From Verrucomicrobiota bacterium (lineage in GTDB: Bacteria; Verrucomicrobiota; Verrucomicrobiia; Limisphaerales; J093), in assembly GCA_012517065.1 (NCBI GenBank), contig JAAYVR010000058.1, forward strand, positions 1 through 58,859: a DNA stretch of 58,859 nucleotides, given 5' to 3'. Positions within the stretch are counted from its first letter, which is position 1, and each line of letters begins with the position of its first letter. This document shows, piece after piece, positions 49,048-57,796 of this stretch. The translations under genes and the position numbers were made by a program. A model generated the notes under the pieces. It ran no database searches, was not told where the DNA came from, and was given only the letters and a program-made list of their open reading frames with translations.

Positions 49048-51285
49048 TCATGTTTCGGGTTTCTCGATCACGAGCCATGTGCGGCCTTTGGCGGGGATCG
49101 TGACCTCGACAGTCACCTGCCGTTGCCGGTCCAGTTCAAGAATTCGAGCATTGCCATCCTCGTGCCGAATCAATGCTCTTTTATCAAGACCCGTGTAATA
49201 CAGGGGCAGGACCAGGGTTCGCACGACAGGTTCCTGCAGTGGGTTGTAAACCATGGCCAGTCCGCACCGTTTGAGCGCAGGGTTCACATGCAAGAAATAG
49301 TCAATGTCCCGCCCGTCAGCGCGCCGCAGATGAATGATGTCAGACTCGAGTATGTCGCGGTATTCCTTGAACCAGCTCACCCAGCGTTTGAGGACGGCCT
49401 TGGTTTCCTCGGAATCATAGAGTCTCGGTCCCCGATAGCAGGCTTGAACGCCTGCGCCAAAGTTATTCGCGAGATGCGCTTCGTAATCGGCCAGATGTTC
49501 CCTGAGCGGTTCGAGTGTGGCAGCAGCGCCGCCGCCGTGGTATTCGGTCAATGGCACGAACATCCAGCCCATCGTCGGTGTTTTTTCGAATGTACCGTCG
49601 TAGATGTTTTGGCGGCCGTGGATCAATTGCTGCGCGCGTGGCAATGACCAGTTGTCTTCGCGGTAGCCCATGCCGGTTTTGCTTGAGCCGGTGAAGAAGT
49701 AATAATCTGGCGCATTCACGTACACACCGCGTTCGCGGCACCAGACGTAGAAATCTGCGCTTAACCGCCACTGGGTCCATTGTGAATCAGCCAATCCGCG
49801 ATGGCCCGGATGAACTGTCGAAGCACACACATCGCCCGGATACGGGCCGTCGTGCTCGATCAGGTCGAGGCCGGTCTTTTCGATGAATTGCTTGATTTGC
49901 CTGAGGTAGTTTGTGCCCCAGCGGCTTCCCAAGCACGGCGCGTTACCAAAAATTGCACCGCCCGGCCGGCCGGTTGCAGGATTTATTACGTCATTCGCAT
50001 CGTCAATCCGCCGACTGCTGAACAACGAATAGGCGCCGACTTCGATTCCTTTGCTGTGCGCGTAGTCCACGTCCGCCTTTATGCGGGCAATGTAGGCCGG
50101 GTCTTCGTTTTCCATGTTCAGACCGCTACCGAAAGTGTAGATGATCATTTCGAACCCGACTTCTGCGCACTGATCCACGGCAGCACGGAACGTCTGTGTG
50201 TCCGCACTGCGAACGTGCATCATGATCGGGTTTTCGGTGATCCACGGAGCAAGGGCGCGCTGGGCGCGGCGCAACGCCAATCCCTGTCGCTCGCGGCTGT
50301 CGCTGTCGTGCACGACCAGCCATGTACGCCATGATTTCCAGGTTTCGCCCGGTGCGAGCGTCACGCCCGGGCCAATCGGGGGGCGAACCAACAGAAGACA
50401 CGGGGTTTTACGCTCGTAATGGACCTGGGTTTTGTACTCGGGGTCAGACACCCATTCGGTGACCTTGCTCGAGGTTACCGGGTCCATCCCGCCGAAACTG
50501 TACTCGCTCATTACCGAAATCGGCGGCAGGCGCCACTTGTTTGTTGGACGTGCATCGACGGCGGATTCGGCTTCGACGGCGGCCAGCACTTCCGTGGTCA
50601 GGCGGTCCAGAGTGACGGGTTGGTCAGTGCCGTTGCTGACGGTCAGCCATTTCCCGAGGACGGGCAAGCTGTCGTAAAGCTCGTAATGCACAACCACGGC
50701 GAGCCCTTGCGGTGCTGCAGGCGGCGGCGTGTACCGGAAATCAATCGTCACACCAGGCGGTGGCCATGGAAGATTTGCGCTGTGTCGTTTGCGATGCCAC
50801 ACAAAAGGAGCGACCGGTTTGCCTGCCGACCATGATTCCAATCGAAAAGCGTTCGTGGCTTCGCGCATCTCATCAAGCCACTCTGGCAGCAGATAGGCGT
50901 GATCAGGTTGACCGACCAAACCGCCGACGTTGTAGTCGTGACCATTCAGGGTCACAACTGCTTCTGGCCTGACTGCGCGCAACAAACTGGCGCCGGTCAT
51001 TAGGTTGTCCAACGCGACTGTCGCCCCATTCGGTGATAATCGGAATATGCGCCGAATCAGTCCGTTGCTCAGCACGATTTCGTTTGTCGAAGTTCCTCTG
51101 TCGATTTCGGCACGGTGTTCCGTGGAACTGAGCAGCCAGTCATCCTGTGCGAGCAATGGCAGGTCAAACCGGTGCAATTGGGCGCGGCCTGTGAGCGCCA
51201 TCACCCCTGATAACACAAGCAGCAACCGCGCCGTCAGGAATCCTCCGATCCGCGCCACGAAATACTGGATTCGAGTTTTAATCAC
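49048..51285 (-). CDS. Secreted alpha-galactosidase-like glycoside hydrolase (clan GH-D type)
   Basis: A 745-residue exported protein. The signal is FLTARLLLVLSGVMALTGRAQ. Residues about 60-350 form a beta-sandwich (TNEIVLSNGLIRRIFRLSPNGATVALDNLMTGASLLRA) that opens like GH36-type N-terminal domains. From about 370 comes a TIM-barrel (GFEMIIYTFGSGLNMENEDPAYIARIKADVDYAHSKGIEVGAYSLFSS), then TGLDLIEHDGPYPGDVCASTVHPGHRG, where DLIEHDGPY is at the position of the LKxD nucleophile strand. A C-terminal beta domain ends LELDRQRQVTVEVTIPAKGRTWLVIEKPE. The enzyme class is inferred; substrate unknown. It stands alone. Confidence 0.7.
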   Translation of the reverse strand: MIKTRIQYFVARIGGFLTARLLLVLSGVMALTGRAQLHRFDLPLLAQDDWLLSSTEHRAEIDRGTSTNEIVLSNGLIRRIFRLSPNGATVALDNLMTGASLLRAVRPEAVVTLNGHDYNVGGLVGQPDHAYLLPEWLDEMREATNAFRLESWSAGKPVAPFVWHRKRHSANLPWPPPGVTIDFRYTPPPAAPQGLAVVVHYELYDSLPVLGKWLTVSNGTDQPVTLDRLTTEVLAAVEAESAVDARPTNKWRLPPISVMSEYSFGGMDPVTSSKVTEWVSDPEYKTQVHYERKTPCLLLVRPPIGPGVTLAPGETWKSWRTWLVVHDSDSRERQGLALRRAQRALAPWITENPIMMHVRSADTQTFRAAVDQCAEVGFEMIIYTFGSGLNMENEDPAYIARIKADVDYAHSKGIEVGAYSLFSSRRIDDANDVINPATGRPGGAIFGNAPCLGSRWGTNYLRQIKQFIEKTGLDLIEHDGPYPGDVCASTVHPGHRGLADSQWTQWRLSADFYVWCRERGVYVNAPDYYFFTGSSKTGMGYREDNWSLPRAQQLIHGRQNIYDGTFEKTPTMGWMFVPLTEYHGGGAAATLEPLREHLADYEAHLANNFGAGVQACYRGPRLYDSEETKAVLKRWVSWFKEYRDILESDIIHLRRADGRDIDYFLHVNPALKRCGLAMVYNPLQEPVVRTLVLPLYYTGLDKRALIRHEDGNARILELDRQRQVTVEVTIPAKGRTWLVIEKPET

Positions 51286-51425
51286 GCAGGGAGCGTAAAG
51301 CCTTGCATGGCCGGGTCAATCTCCGTTCGCCATCGTGTTCCAGCGCCCGGGCTTGCAGAACTGCGCCGCACAGGCGCAACTGAATGGCAGCTTGACAAGA
51401 GGTCAGGTCCAGCCAATTTCACGGT

Positions 51426-52388
51426 GTGAGTTTTGCACGGCGTAAGTTCATCGTGACTGGCGGGATAGTATTGGCCGGAGCGGCCGGAGGGGCCGCATGG
51501 CTCAGTTCGTCTTCTTCGAGGCTCGCCCGATTCGCCCGGCAATTGGCTCGTGATGTTCCCCGTTCGCCGACTGCACCGCAGTTCAAACCAACTCCAGGAA
51601 CGTGGCCTGAGAACGCCATTTCAGCGTGTTGGATTGGCCATGCCACCGTGTTGATTGGGTTCTATGGGGTGAACATTTTGATCGACCCTGTCTTCAGCAC
51701 GCGGGTCGGCATTGGCTTTGGCGTGGGCACAATCGGCCCAAAACGCTACGTCGCGCCTGCGCTCACAACGCAAGAGCTTCCGCGAATAGATCTGCTGCTC
51801 ATCTCGCATGCTCACATGGACCATTTGGACATCCCGTCACTGCGCAGACTGCGGCCGGACACTTCTACCGTGACGGCGCGCGGGACTGCGGACCTCTGCA
51901 CAAGCGCGGGGCTGAAATCGGTCACTGAAATCGGCTGGGGCCAAACCGTTCGCTGTGGGTCAGCCCGGGGTGAGATTGTCATTGAAGCGTTCGAAGTGAA
52001 ACACTGGGGACGCCGCTGGCCGAGCAAACGCGATCGGGGATACAACGGCTACATTCTGAGGCGGGAAGGCCGTGCTTTGTTGTTCGCGGGCGACACGGGT
52101 TACACCGCTGCTTTTGCAGAGCTAAAAAGCAGGGGGCCGTTTGACCTGGCTCTGATGCCCATCGGCGCGTACAACCCATGGATTCGCAACCATTGCACGC
52201 CCGAAGAAGCCGTCAGAATGGCCGACCTCGCCGGCGCAAAGAGAATTGCCCCGATTCATCACAAGACATTCAAGTTGAGCGAGGAACCGATGGACGAGCC
52301 CTTGGAGAGGTTCGAGCAAGCCCTTCGGAGTGAGCCCGATCGCATCGCGTTTCGGCACATCGGCGAAAGCTGCTGCATTAGTCTTTGA
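51426..52388 (+). CDS. MBL-fold metallohydrolase (UlaG/RomA-like)
   Basis: A 320-residue protein starting at GTG. The N-terminus MSFARRKFIVTGGIVLAGAAGGAAW looks like a short Tat signal or membrane anchor. The beta-lactamase fold has WIGHATVLIGFYGVNILIDPVF, the metal motif SHAHMDHLD (His128, His130, Asp132, His133), LLFAGDTGYT and IAPIHHKTFKLSEEPMDEPLERF at the C-terminus. It matches the lactonase/NAPE-PLD-like group; a phosphodiesterase or lactonase activity is possible but not settled. Its last 11 bases overlap the convergent cupin gene. Confidence 0.85.
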   Translation: MSFARRKFIVTGGIVLAGAAGGAAWLSSSSSRLARFARQLARDVPRSPTAPQFKPTPGTWPENAISACWIGHATVLIGFYGVNILIDPVFSTRVGIGFGVGTIGPKRYVAPALTTQELPRIDLLLISHAHMDHLDIPSLRRLRPDTSTVTARGTADLCTSAGLKSVTEIGWGQTVRCGSARGEIVIEAFEVKHWGRRWPSKRDRGYNGYILRREGRALLFAGDTGYTAAFAELKSRGPFDLALMPIGAYNPWIRNHCTPEEAVRMADLAGAKRIAPIHHKTFKLSEEPMDEPLERFEQALRSEPDRIAFRHIGESCCISL

Positions 52389-52770
52389 TCAGCGTTTCTT
52401 TTACAGTATCGGGCATGGCGGGATCGTGGGGCACCGAGTTGAAAGTCACCAGCAGCATGGGTCTTGTGCCAATGCTCTTGAAGGCGTGCGGTACTCCGGG
52501 CGGGATTATGAATCGCCGCGCTTCCCCCTCATGCACGAGATAGTCCTTCACGACGTCGTGCTCTTTTAATCGGACCAGAGCCTCGCCGGTGACGACGACT
52601 GTTTCGGTTCCGATCTTATGTGTGTGATTTCCCCGAATGCAGCCGGGTTCGGTTAACACGATATGCACATTGCGTTGTTGTTGAATGAGGTCGCTCCCGA
52701 TTGGCTCGAACAAAAGTCCGCGCTGATCGATCACGCATCGGACCGGTTCAACAACTACTGCTGTTTTCAT
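52378..52770 (-). CDS. Cupin-domain protein
   Basis: A 130-residue single-domain cupin. GNHTHKIGTETVVVTGEALVRL is cupin motif 1, with the His-His...Glu metal set, and RRFIIPPGVPHAFKSIG is motif 2, with PxGxxHxx. The N-terminal part (RGLLFEPIGSDLIQQQRNVHIVLTEPGCIRGNHTH) resembles WxcM/FdtA-like sugar isomerases or simple small-molecule binders; the activity is open. It starts six bases after purC on the same strand, so the two are cotranscribed. Confidence 0.82.
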   Translation of the reverse strand: MKTAVVVEPVRCVIDQRGLLFEPIGSDLIQQQRNVHIVLTEPGCIRGNHTHKIGTETVVVTGEALVRLKEHDVVKDYLVHEGEARRFIIPPGVPHAFKSIGTRPMLLVTFNSVPHDPAMPDTVKETLIKD

Positions 52771-52776
52771 GATGCT

Positions 52777-53697
52777 TTACCCTGTGGTGGGCTGCAGGTT
52801 TCCGGGCTGGAGCGGTCGGCCCGTCAGACGCTCGTAGGCTTCGATGTATTTCTGTTGTGTGCGCGCGACAACGTCCGGGGGCAGCGGCGGTGCTGGCGGG
52901 GTTTTGTTCCAATTGATAGATTCGAGGTAATCGCGCACAAACTGTTTGTCAAAGCTCGCCTGGGACCGGCCAGGTTCGTATGTGTCGGCCGGCCAGAATC
53001 TGGACGAATCGGGCGTGAGCACTTCATCTATGAGAATCAGTTGTCCGTTGTGCAATCCAAACTCGAACTTGGTGTCGGCAATGATGATTCCCCTGTCCCT
53101 TGCGTAATCCCGCGCGCTGCGATAAAGGGTCAAACTGTAATCACGCACCTGATTGGCTAGATTCGACCCGAGGAGAGACTCGACACGGTCAAAGGGAATA
53201 TTCTCGTCGTGGCCGGTTTCAGCCTTTGTTGCAGGGGTGAATATTGGTTCGGGCAATTCGTCGGCTTCACGCAACCCCGGCGGTAGCCTTATTCCACAGA
53301 CAGTTTGAGAAGCCCGGTATTCCTTCCATCCTGAGCCGGCAAGGTACCCACGCACAACGCACTCGACAGGTAAAGGCTTGGCCTTCTTGACGACCATCGC
53401 TCGTCTTGCGAGCAACTGGGCGTACGGCGCAACCCGTGCTGGCAACGGGTCTGTCGGCCCGGCAAGGAGCTGGTTTGGAACAAGACCGGCAAATCGGTCA
53501 AACCAAAAGAATGATAACTGCGTCAGAACCTCGCCTTTCCGCGGTATGCCGTTCGGCATAACACAATCAAAAGCAGAAATCCTGTCGGTCGCCACGAGCA
53601 ACAACGCGTCATCGAGGTCGAACACCTCGCGGACTTTCCCGCGGCGCAGCTTTGGAATGCCAGGAATATCTATGTTCAGCAACGGTTCGGATGTCAT
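52777..53697 (-). CDS. purC: Phosphoribosylaminoimidazole-succinocarboxamide synthase
   Basis: A 306-residue SAICAR synthetase (purine biosynthesis, adds Asp to CAIR with ATP). KLRRGKVREVFDLDDALLLVATDRISAFDCVMPNGIPRKGEVLTQLSFFWFD is the ATP-grasp-like N-terminal part. VECVVRGYLAGSGWKEYR and FGLHNGQLILIDEVLTPDSSRFWP are signature stretches. Its length is the 300-residue class shared with plants and yeast, longer than the 240-residue E. coli enzyme. The 5' leader contains mutually exclusive hairpins (see 53756-53838). Confidence 0.95.
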   Translation of the reverse strand: MTSEPLLNIDIPGIPKLRRGKVREVFDLDDALLLVATDRISAFDCVMPNGIPRKGEVLTQLSFFWFDRFAGLVPNQLLAGPTDPLPARVAPYAQLLARRAMVVKKAKPLPVECVVRGYLAGSGWKEYRASQTVCGIRLPPGLREADELPEPIFTPATKAETGHDENIPFDRVESLLGSNLANQVRDYSLTLYRSARDYARDRGIIIADTKFEFGLHNGQLILIDEVLTPDSSRFWPADTYEPGRSQASFDKQFVRDYLESINWNKTPPAPPLPPDVVARTQQKYIEAYERLTGRPLQPGNLQPTTG

Positions 53698-53755
53698 GGC
53701 GTGATGATGACGTGTCTTTTGTCGATGTCAAAGGGCTAGTACTTGTCAGCTCCGA

Positions 53756-53838
53756 CCCGGAACTCTGTACTTGCAAGCGATCTCTTGACTGCAAGTAAAA
53801 CCGGGTTCCGGAGCCAGAGGATGGGTCCGGAACCCGGG
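53756..53838 (-). promoter_or_regulatory. Candidate RNA switch or attenuator in the purC leader
   Basis: A perfect 12-bp inverted repeat (TCCGGAACCCGG at 53826-53837 and CCGGGTTCCGGA at 53801-53812) forms hairpin 1. In purC-transcript order the second arm can instead pair with GTTCCGG (complement of 53757-53763), enclosing a small ACTTGCA/TGCAAGT hairpin (53769-53797). The three complementary blocks thus make two exclusive structures 60-140 bases before the ATG. No U-run follows the last stem, so a ribosome-site or simple hairpin role is also possible. Confidence 0.35.
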
Positions 53839-54420
53839 GAGCTTTCAGAGTACAACTGAGGAATTGCGAGGATACTCCGACCCCGACCGGTACTGAGCCG
53901 GAGCCGGAAAGCCTTTCAGGATTCAAAGAACAACCGCACCTATGACCGGCACCAACATTTTGTGTCTTAGGCCAAACAAATACCCCGTCAGCCTTGTGTC
54001 AAGCAGCCGCGCATGAAGTATAACGGTTTCTAATTGTAAGTTTTCATGAAAGGAAGCGCTCGCCGTGTCAGCGGCGGAACGGAATTTCGGGAAACCCGTT
54101 GGTTTGGGAATGCATTTTGTTCTGGCTGACTTGTCTTCCTGAACTTCGCCTCAAAACGCCTTCTTCTTTCTTTGTCATCCGCTCAGGTTCTATTCAGGGA
54201 TTGAGCCTTGATTCTATTTTGCCGGTGGTGGGGTTTTTGGCTGGCGACGATTTCTAGGTCAAAACGACGCAAGGGCTGTTGTTCTCTGGATCCTCTGGGA
54301 CCTGTGGCGCAATGGTGACAGGCTACCCCGATACCCCGACAAAACCCTCCGCTTTGCCAGGGAGCCTCGCCAACCCACTTGCCCCGTTTGACTCTCGGAG
54401 TGTGTTGTGCGATTTTACGC
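53839..54420. other. Long intergenic stretch, no assignable gene
   Basis: Contains several short CCGGA-rich segments (about 53870-53915) and a 27-codon frame (ATG at about 54045, no ribosome site). The tract 54140-54180 is pyrimidine-rich. Nothing resembles a known gene, tRNA or terminator. A degenerate CTGTC-type core occurs near 54310. Confidence 0.35.
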
Positions 54421-54556
54421 ACAAATAGAGGGACAGACACTCTGTTTGGGCGCCCGAGGTCTTGACGCGGGCTGCCCAGCAGTCGATCGTGAGGCACGGC
54501 TGCGAGCCTGTCGCCCTGTTGCAAGGAGAAGAACAAGACAAATCAAGGAGGTTGTA

Positions 54557-54637
54557 ATGAGACTAAACAGAATCAAACTTCAGGCAGGTGATAAAGGAAG
54601 GCTGGAAACTGAGTTTTGGGGCTGCTCTGACGTTTAA
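54557..54637 (+). CDS. 26-residue small ORF with a strong ribosome binding site
   Basis: AAGGAGG lies six bases before an ATG that opens 26 codons (MRLNRIKLQAGDKGRLETEF then six more residues). The Shine-Dalgarno is perfect and well spaced, which is unusual in this intergenic region. The peptide is basic and not hydrophobic. It may be a leader peptide, a small protein or the surviving first codons of a lost gene. A core repeat (about 54425-54449, minus) lies just upstream. Confidence 0.4.
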   Translation: MRLNRIKLQAGDKGRLETEFWGCSDV

Positions 54638-55227
54638 GGTCAGGCACATAACAGAGCGATCCAGTAAGGGCTGGTAGGAGTAAGTCGAGCAAAGGAGGCA
54701 GAGGCGTTTTCAGAGATCTGAGTCATTGGAGGCCGAAGACCTGGTTAAGGCGATCGGCGATGGGGGATTGTTTTCACATGTTGTCATCGCCGACTTGGTC
54801 CGCTTGGTGATCACGGTGAGATTCGCAGTGGAAGGGGCGTTCAAGTCGGCTGAATAGGCGTCGTCGCGCCACATCTGAAGTATCCCGGGACCGTCATCGC
54901 GGGACCGTCGTGAGGGGTTGGTGAGGGTTTTGCGCTGGCGGAGCAAATAGAGTGACAGACACAATGTCAATGCTTGTGGAGTGTCCGAGGACCGTTGAGT
55001 GCCATTGGGGGGGGTGGCGCTGACCGAGCAAATAGAGTGACAGGCACAGTATCACCTTGATCAACCCCCCTCGACGCGGCGCGGATACAGTAACTCCCAA
55101 CCACATGCAACTCTTCCAGCTAAAGGCGGGACTCGAATAACCACGGGCGTCGCATCGCTCAAAGTGCGGTACAACCGATCGCAGTTAGAGTTCTGCGTTT
55201 ACGCGGAAAGCTGAGACTGATGCATCT
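54638..55227. repeat. Intergenic region with two tandem core repeats
   Basis: Two minus-orientation cores about 85 bases apart (about 54946-54969 and 55030-55053, both GAGCAAATAGAGTGACAG(A/G)CACA) share a flank (GGCGGAGC/GACCGAGC). GGGACCGTC occurs twice, at about 54888 and 54901. No gene is recognisable. The minus-strand frame across 54710-54970 has no family features. Confidence 0.5.
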
Positions 55228-57693
55228 TTAGTTGGACATCGTTTCCAACTCGATCACCGCGGAGCTTCGAGGCGGCAGGACGAACGAAAAAACAGAATCG
55301 TCCTTTTGAAGGCTCGAGAGTTTCTCGCGGTGGTCTTCTTCAAGACGCCATATCGCGAGGTTTCCGGGCAATTGCCATGACTCCCTATCGACGGGTACTT
55401 CCAAATTCAGGGGCTCGTCGGCGATGCTCGCCAGCACAATTGCCACTTGCCCATCCGAAGCGCGCCACGCACTCGACAGGGCCAGTGGACTTTCTTTTTG
55501 GTAACTTCGTGGTCCGCTCCTTTGGCCCGCGTAGATGGAAAGACGGGAGATGTCGAGAATGGCACTGGGCACGCGCAACCTTGGCGGTCGCAAGAAAACG
55601 CCGCGGAGCAGATACTTGGTTGCTCGATTGCGGATCTTTGCGAGATGAACCGCATATTTCATTTCTTCAGTTCGCTCTTTTAAATGTGAGGGAAGGAAAT
55701 TGGCAACGGTTGGTTGTTGTCCCCAGACGAATGCCCGGGCTTGTTCGAGGTAAAACTGCAGGGAGAATTTCCTGTCCAAAAGCTTCAGCGGCTCAGCAGG
55801 AGCGAACTCTGATGGCCACAACTCATCATAAGGCGGCATGGTGAGCGACGAATAGTTGCCGTACGTGACCGCGAAAGGGTGATAGACAGCCGTGAAAAGC
55901 GGAACTGGCTCCCAACCGTCAGGGTCAGCATAGCGTTCTCTGCTGACCTGCAGACTCAACATCAGATCGAGATGCGGCAACCACGATTCTCCGCATCCTT
56001 CACCCGCAAGGGCAGGCTGGGGGTTGAAACAATTGTTGGCGGGTTTGCCGCACCGCCGTCGGATGTCATCAACCAACAAGCCAAAACCCTTGATCCAATA
56101 AGTTCCACCACCGAGAGGATGGCCGTGAGAAGGGTCGTAGCAAGCAAGGCTTGTGCATGCTTGATCCATGTAGATGCCGTCAACGCCCAACTCACAAACG
56201 GCGCGCTCGACAAGACCGGCATACTTGCTTCTCCAAAACTCAGTGCCCATGCACATCGACGCGCATGGCGCGCGAGTGAAAGTGTTGTACACCTCTGGGC
56301 GAACCTTGCCGTCGAGTCCTTTCACGGCGTAGCGTTCCGCCCGTTCGGCAACCCAGCTTTCGGTTGTCATTCCCCACAACCGCTGATTCATGTAAACCAG
56401 GGCGTGCAGGTTTTGTCGGTGGGCATCCTCAAGAGCTTGTCCGAACTTGTCTGGTCCTTCGCGTGGCGGCAAGTACTCCGGAAATCCCATGTCATAGGCG
56501 CAACCGTGCCACCAGTGCCAAAACACGCTCACCGGCAGCCCAGACTCGGCTTGCAGGACTGCTGCCGGCCGGAGCACTTGATCGGAGCGGCCCCTGTTCC
56601 ACACCCAGAGCCCGGTCTGCAGCACCCAGGATGGAACTGCGCCTTGAGCCAGGCGGCTGCTGGTTGCCCATGTCTGATTCGTTGCCCATGATCTGTACTG
56701 TTCAGCGGCTGCAAACCAGTCGCCGTGGAACGTCCCCAACACGACGTTGTAGGGAAGCGTCCAGCGAGGCGATTCTGCGCCTGCCGATTCCGGCAGGTGC
56801 ACAAGCTCAAATCCTAGACTCCGGTTCGTGCCGCCAACCCAGACAAAATCTTTCCTATACGATGCAACATCATCGCACGCCAAGTATAACCCCGCGCCCG
56901 GTTGAGCGCAAAATGCCGCAAACTGCATGGAAAGATGCCCGGGATATGACCAAACGTGCCGTGTGCTCTCGGCGCTCGAGCCAGCAAGCACTCGACGCGG
57001 ATCAAATGTGATTTTGCCCAACCACTCCGGCACTGCCAGGCTTTCATTTGTCTGGCGCACAAGATTTGCGACCATGGGAAACCGCACTTCTCGGAGTGTA
57101 ACGTCCGGCGGCATATCAACTCGAATATGCCATCGGCTCAGTGGCATTCCCTCCTCCAATTGCACATTGACTGTGACCGACATGCCACCCTGTGCAATAT
57201 GACCAAACTCGGTCCAACTGAGTCTTAGACTCGGTTTGGCACTTGTGACAACATCACACGCGAACCTTTTAGCCGATTGTGGCGTGACCCTGAGTGCGCC
57301 ATCTGCTGTTGCGCATCGCAATTCCCACAAATCCGCAAAACCAGTACTATCGCCGACGAGGTTCACATCTGACGCGACATCACGCAACTCGGCAATACTG
57401 CCGTGCACAGTGTCCACGGCGATCTTGAGTGTTCCATTCGAGATTTCGTGCGGGCTTCGCGCTTGGACTGTTTGAGTGATTGCTTGGGTGGCTACAGTGA
57501 CCGCTGCAACCAACGCCACGAGCGCAGCAGCCGTTTCTCGACCGGCAAACGTGCGCAGCCCGGCGCAGTTGGAACCGAATGTTTCTCCCGAGATGATTGT
57601 GCAGCTTGAAGGCAGACAGGTCTGCCGCGCGGCCTTGCTTACGGTGGCTGTGCATGCGGCGAGTGTGGCATTTCGAAGTCGATGACCAAACAT
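55228..57693 (-). CDS. Large secreted glycosidase-like protein (DUF6259-type)
   Basis: From the ATG at 57693 an 821-residue protein. A hydrophobic stretch (TAAALVALVAAVTVATQAITQTVQA) near residue 54-78 is the likely signal or anchor; the N-terminus before it is long and Cys-containing, so a later start is possible. Residues about 85-330 form a beta-sandwich (HEISNGTLKIAVDTVHGSIAELRDVASDVNLVGD). From about 370 comes a TIM-barrel-like region (VSVFWHWWHGCAYDMGFPEYLPPREGPDKFGQALEDAHRQNLHALVYMNQRLWG) with CELGVDGIYMDQACTSL, a likely catalytic Asp on a GIYMDQ strand. I recall this architecture as DUF6259; clan GH-D relatives act on alpha-galactosides. Substrate unknown. Confidence 0.7.
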   Translation of the reverse strand: MFGHRLRNATLAACTATVSKAARQTCLPSSCTIISGETFGSNCAGLRTFAGRETAAALVALVAAVTVATQAITQTVQARSPHEISNGTLKIAVDTVHGSIAELRDVASDVNLVGDSTGFADLWELRCATADGALRVTPQSAKRFACDVVTSAKPSLRLSWTEFGHIAQGGMSVTVNVQLEEGMPLSRWHIRVDMPPDVTLREVRFPMVANLVRQTNESLAVPEWLGKITFDPRRVLAGSSAESTRHVWSYPGHLSMQFAAFCAQPGAGLYLACDDVASYRKDFVWVGGTNRSLGFELVHLPESAGAESPRWTLPYNVVLGTFHGDWFAAAEQYRSWATNQTWATSSRLAQGAVPSWVLQTGLWVWNRGRSDQVLRPAAVLQAESGLPVSVFWHWWHGCAYDMGFPEYLPPREGPDKFGQALEDAHRQNLHALVYMNQRLWGMTTESWVAERAERYAVKGLDGKVRPEVYNTFTRAPCASMCMGTEFWRSKYAGLVERAVCELGVDGIYMDQACTSLACYDPSHGHPLGGGTYWIKGFGLLVDDIRRRCGKPANNCFNPQPALAGEGCGESWLPHLDLMLSLQVSRERYADPDGWEPVPLFTAVYHPFAVTYGNYSSLTMPPYDELWPSEFAPAEPLKLLDRKFSLQFYLEQARAFVWGQQPTVANFLPSHLKERTEEMKYAVHLAKIRNRATKYLLRGVFLRPPRLRVPSAILDISRLSIYAGQRSGPRSYQKESPLALSSAWRASDGQVAIVLASIADEPLNLEVPVDRESWQLPGNLAIWRLEEDHREKLSSLQKDDSVFSFVLPPRSSAVIELETMSN

Positions 57694-57796
57694 TTCAAGG
57701 CGGGATTTTCGTATAACGTCTGAGTATCTTCTATGTCCGCGCACGGCACAATGGTGTCCCAAGGCCTGTTTCGAGTGAAGTTCAAGTTGTCTTGGC

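Noticed and set aside
53609-53926. A 105-residue minus-strand frame upstream of purC
   Set aside because: Covers the hairpin leader and overlaps the purC start in another frame; no homology seen.
54710-54970. An 86-residue minus-strand frame
   Set aside because: Begins inside a core repeat, no ribosome site and no recognisable features.
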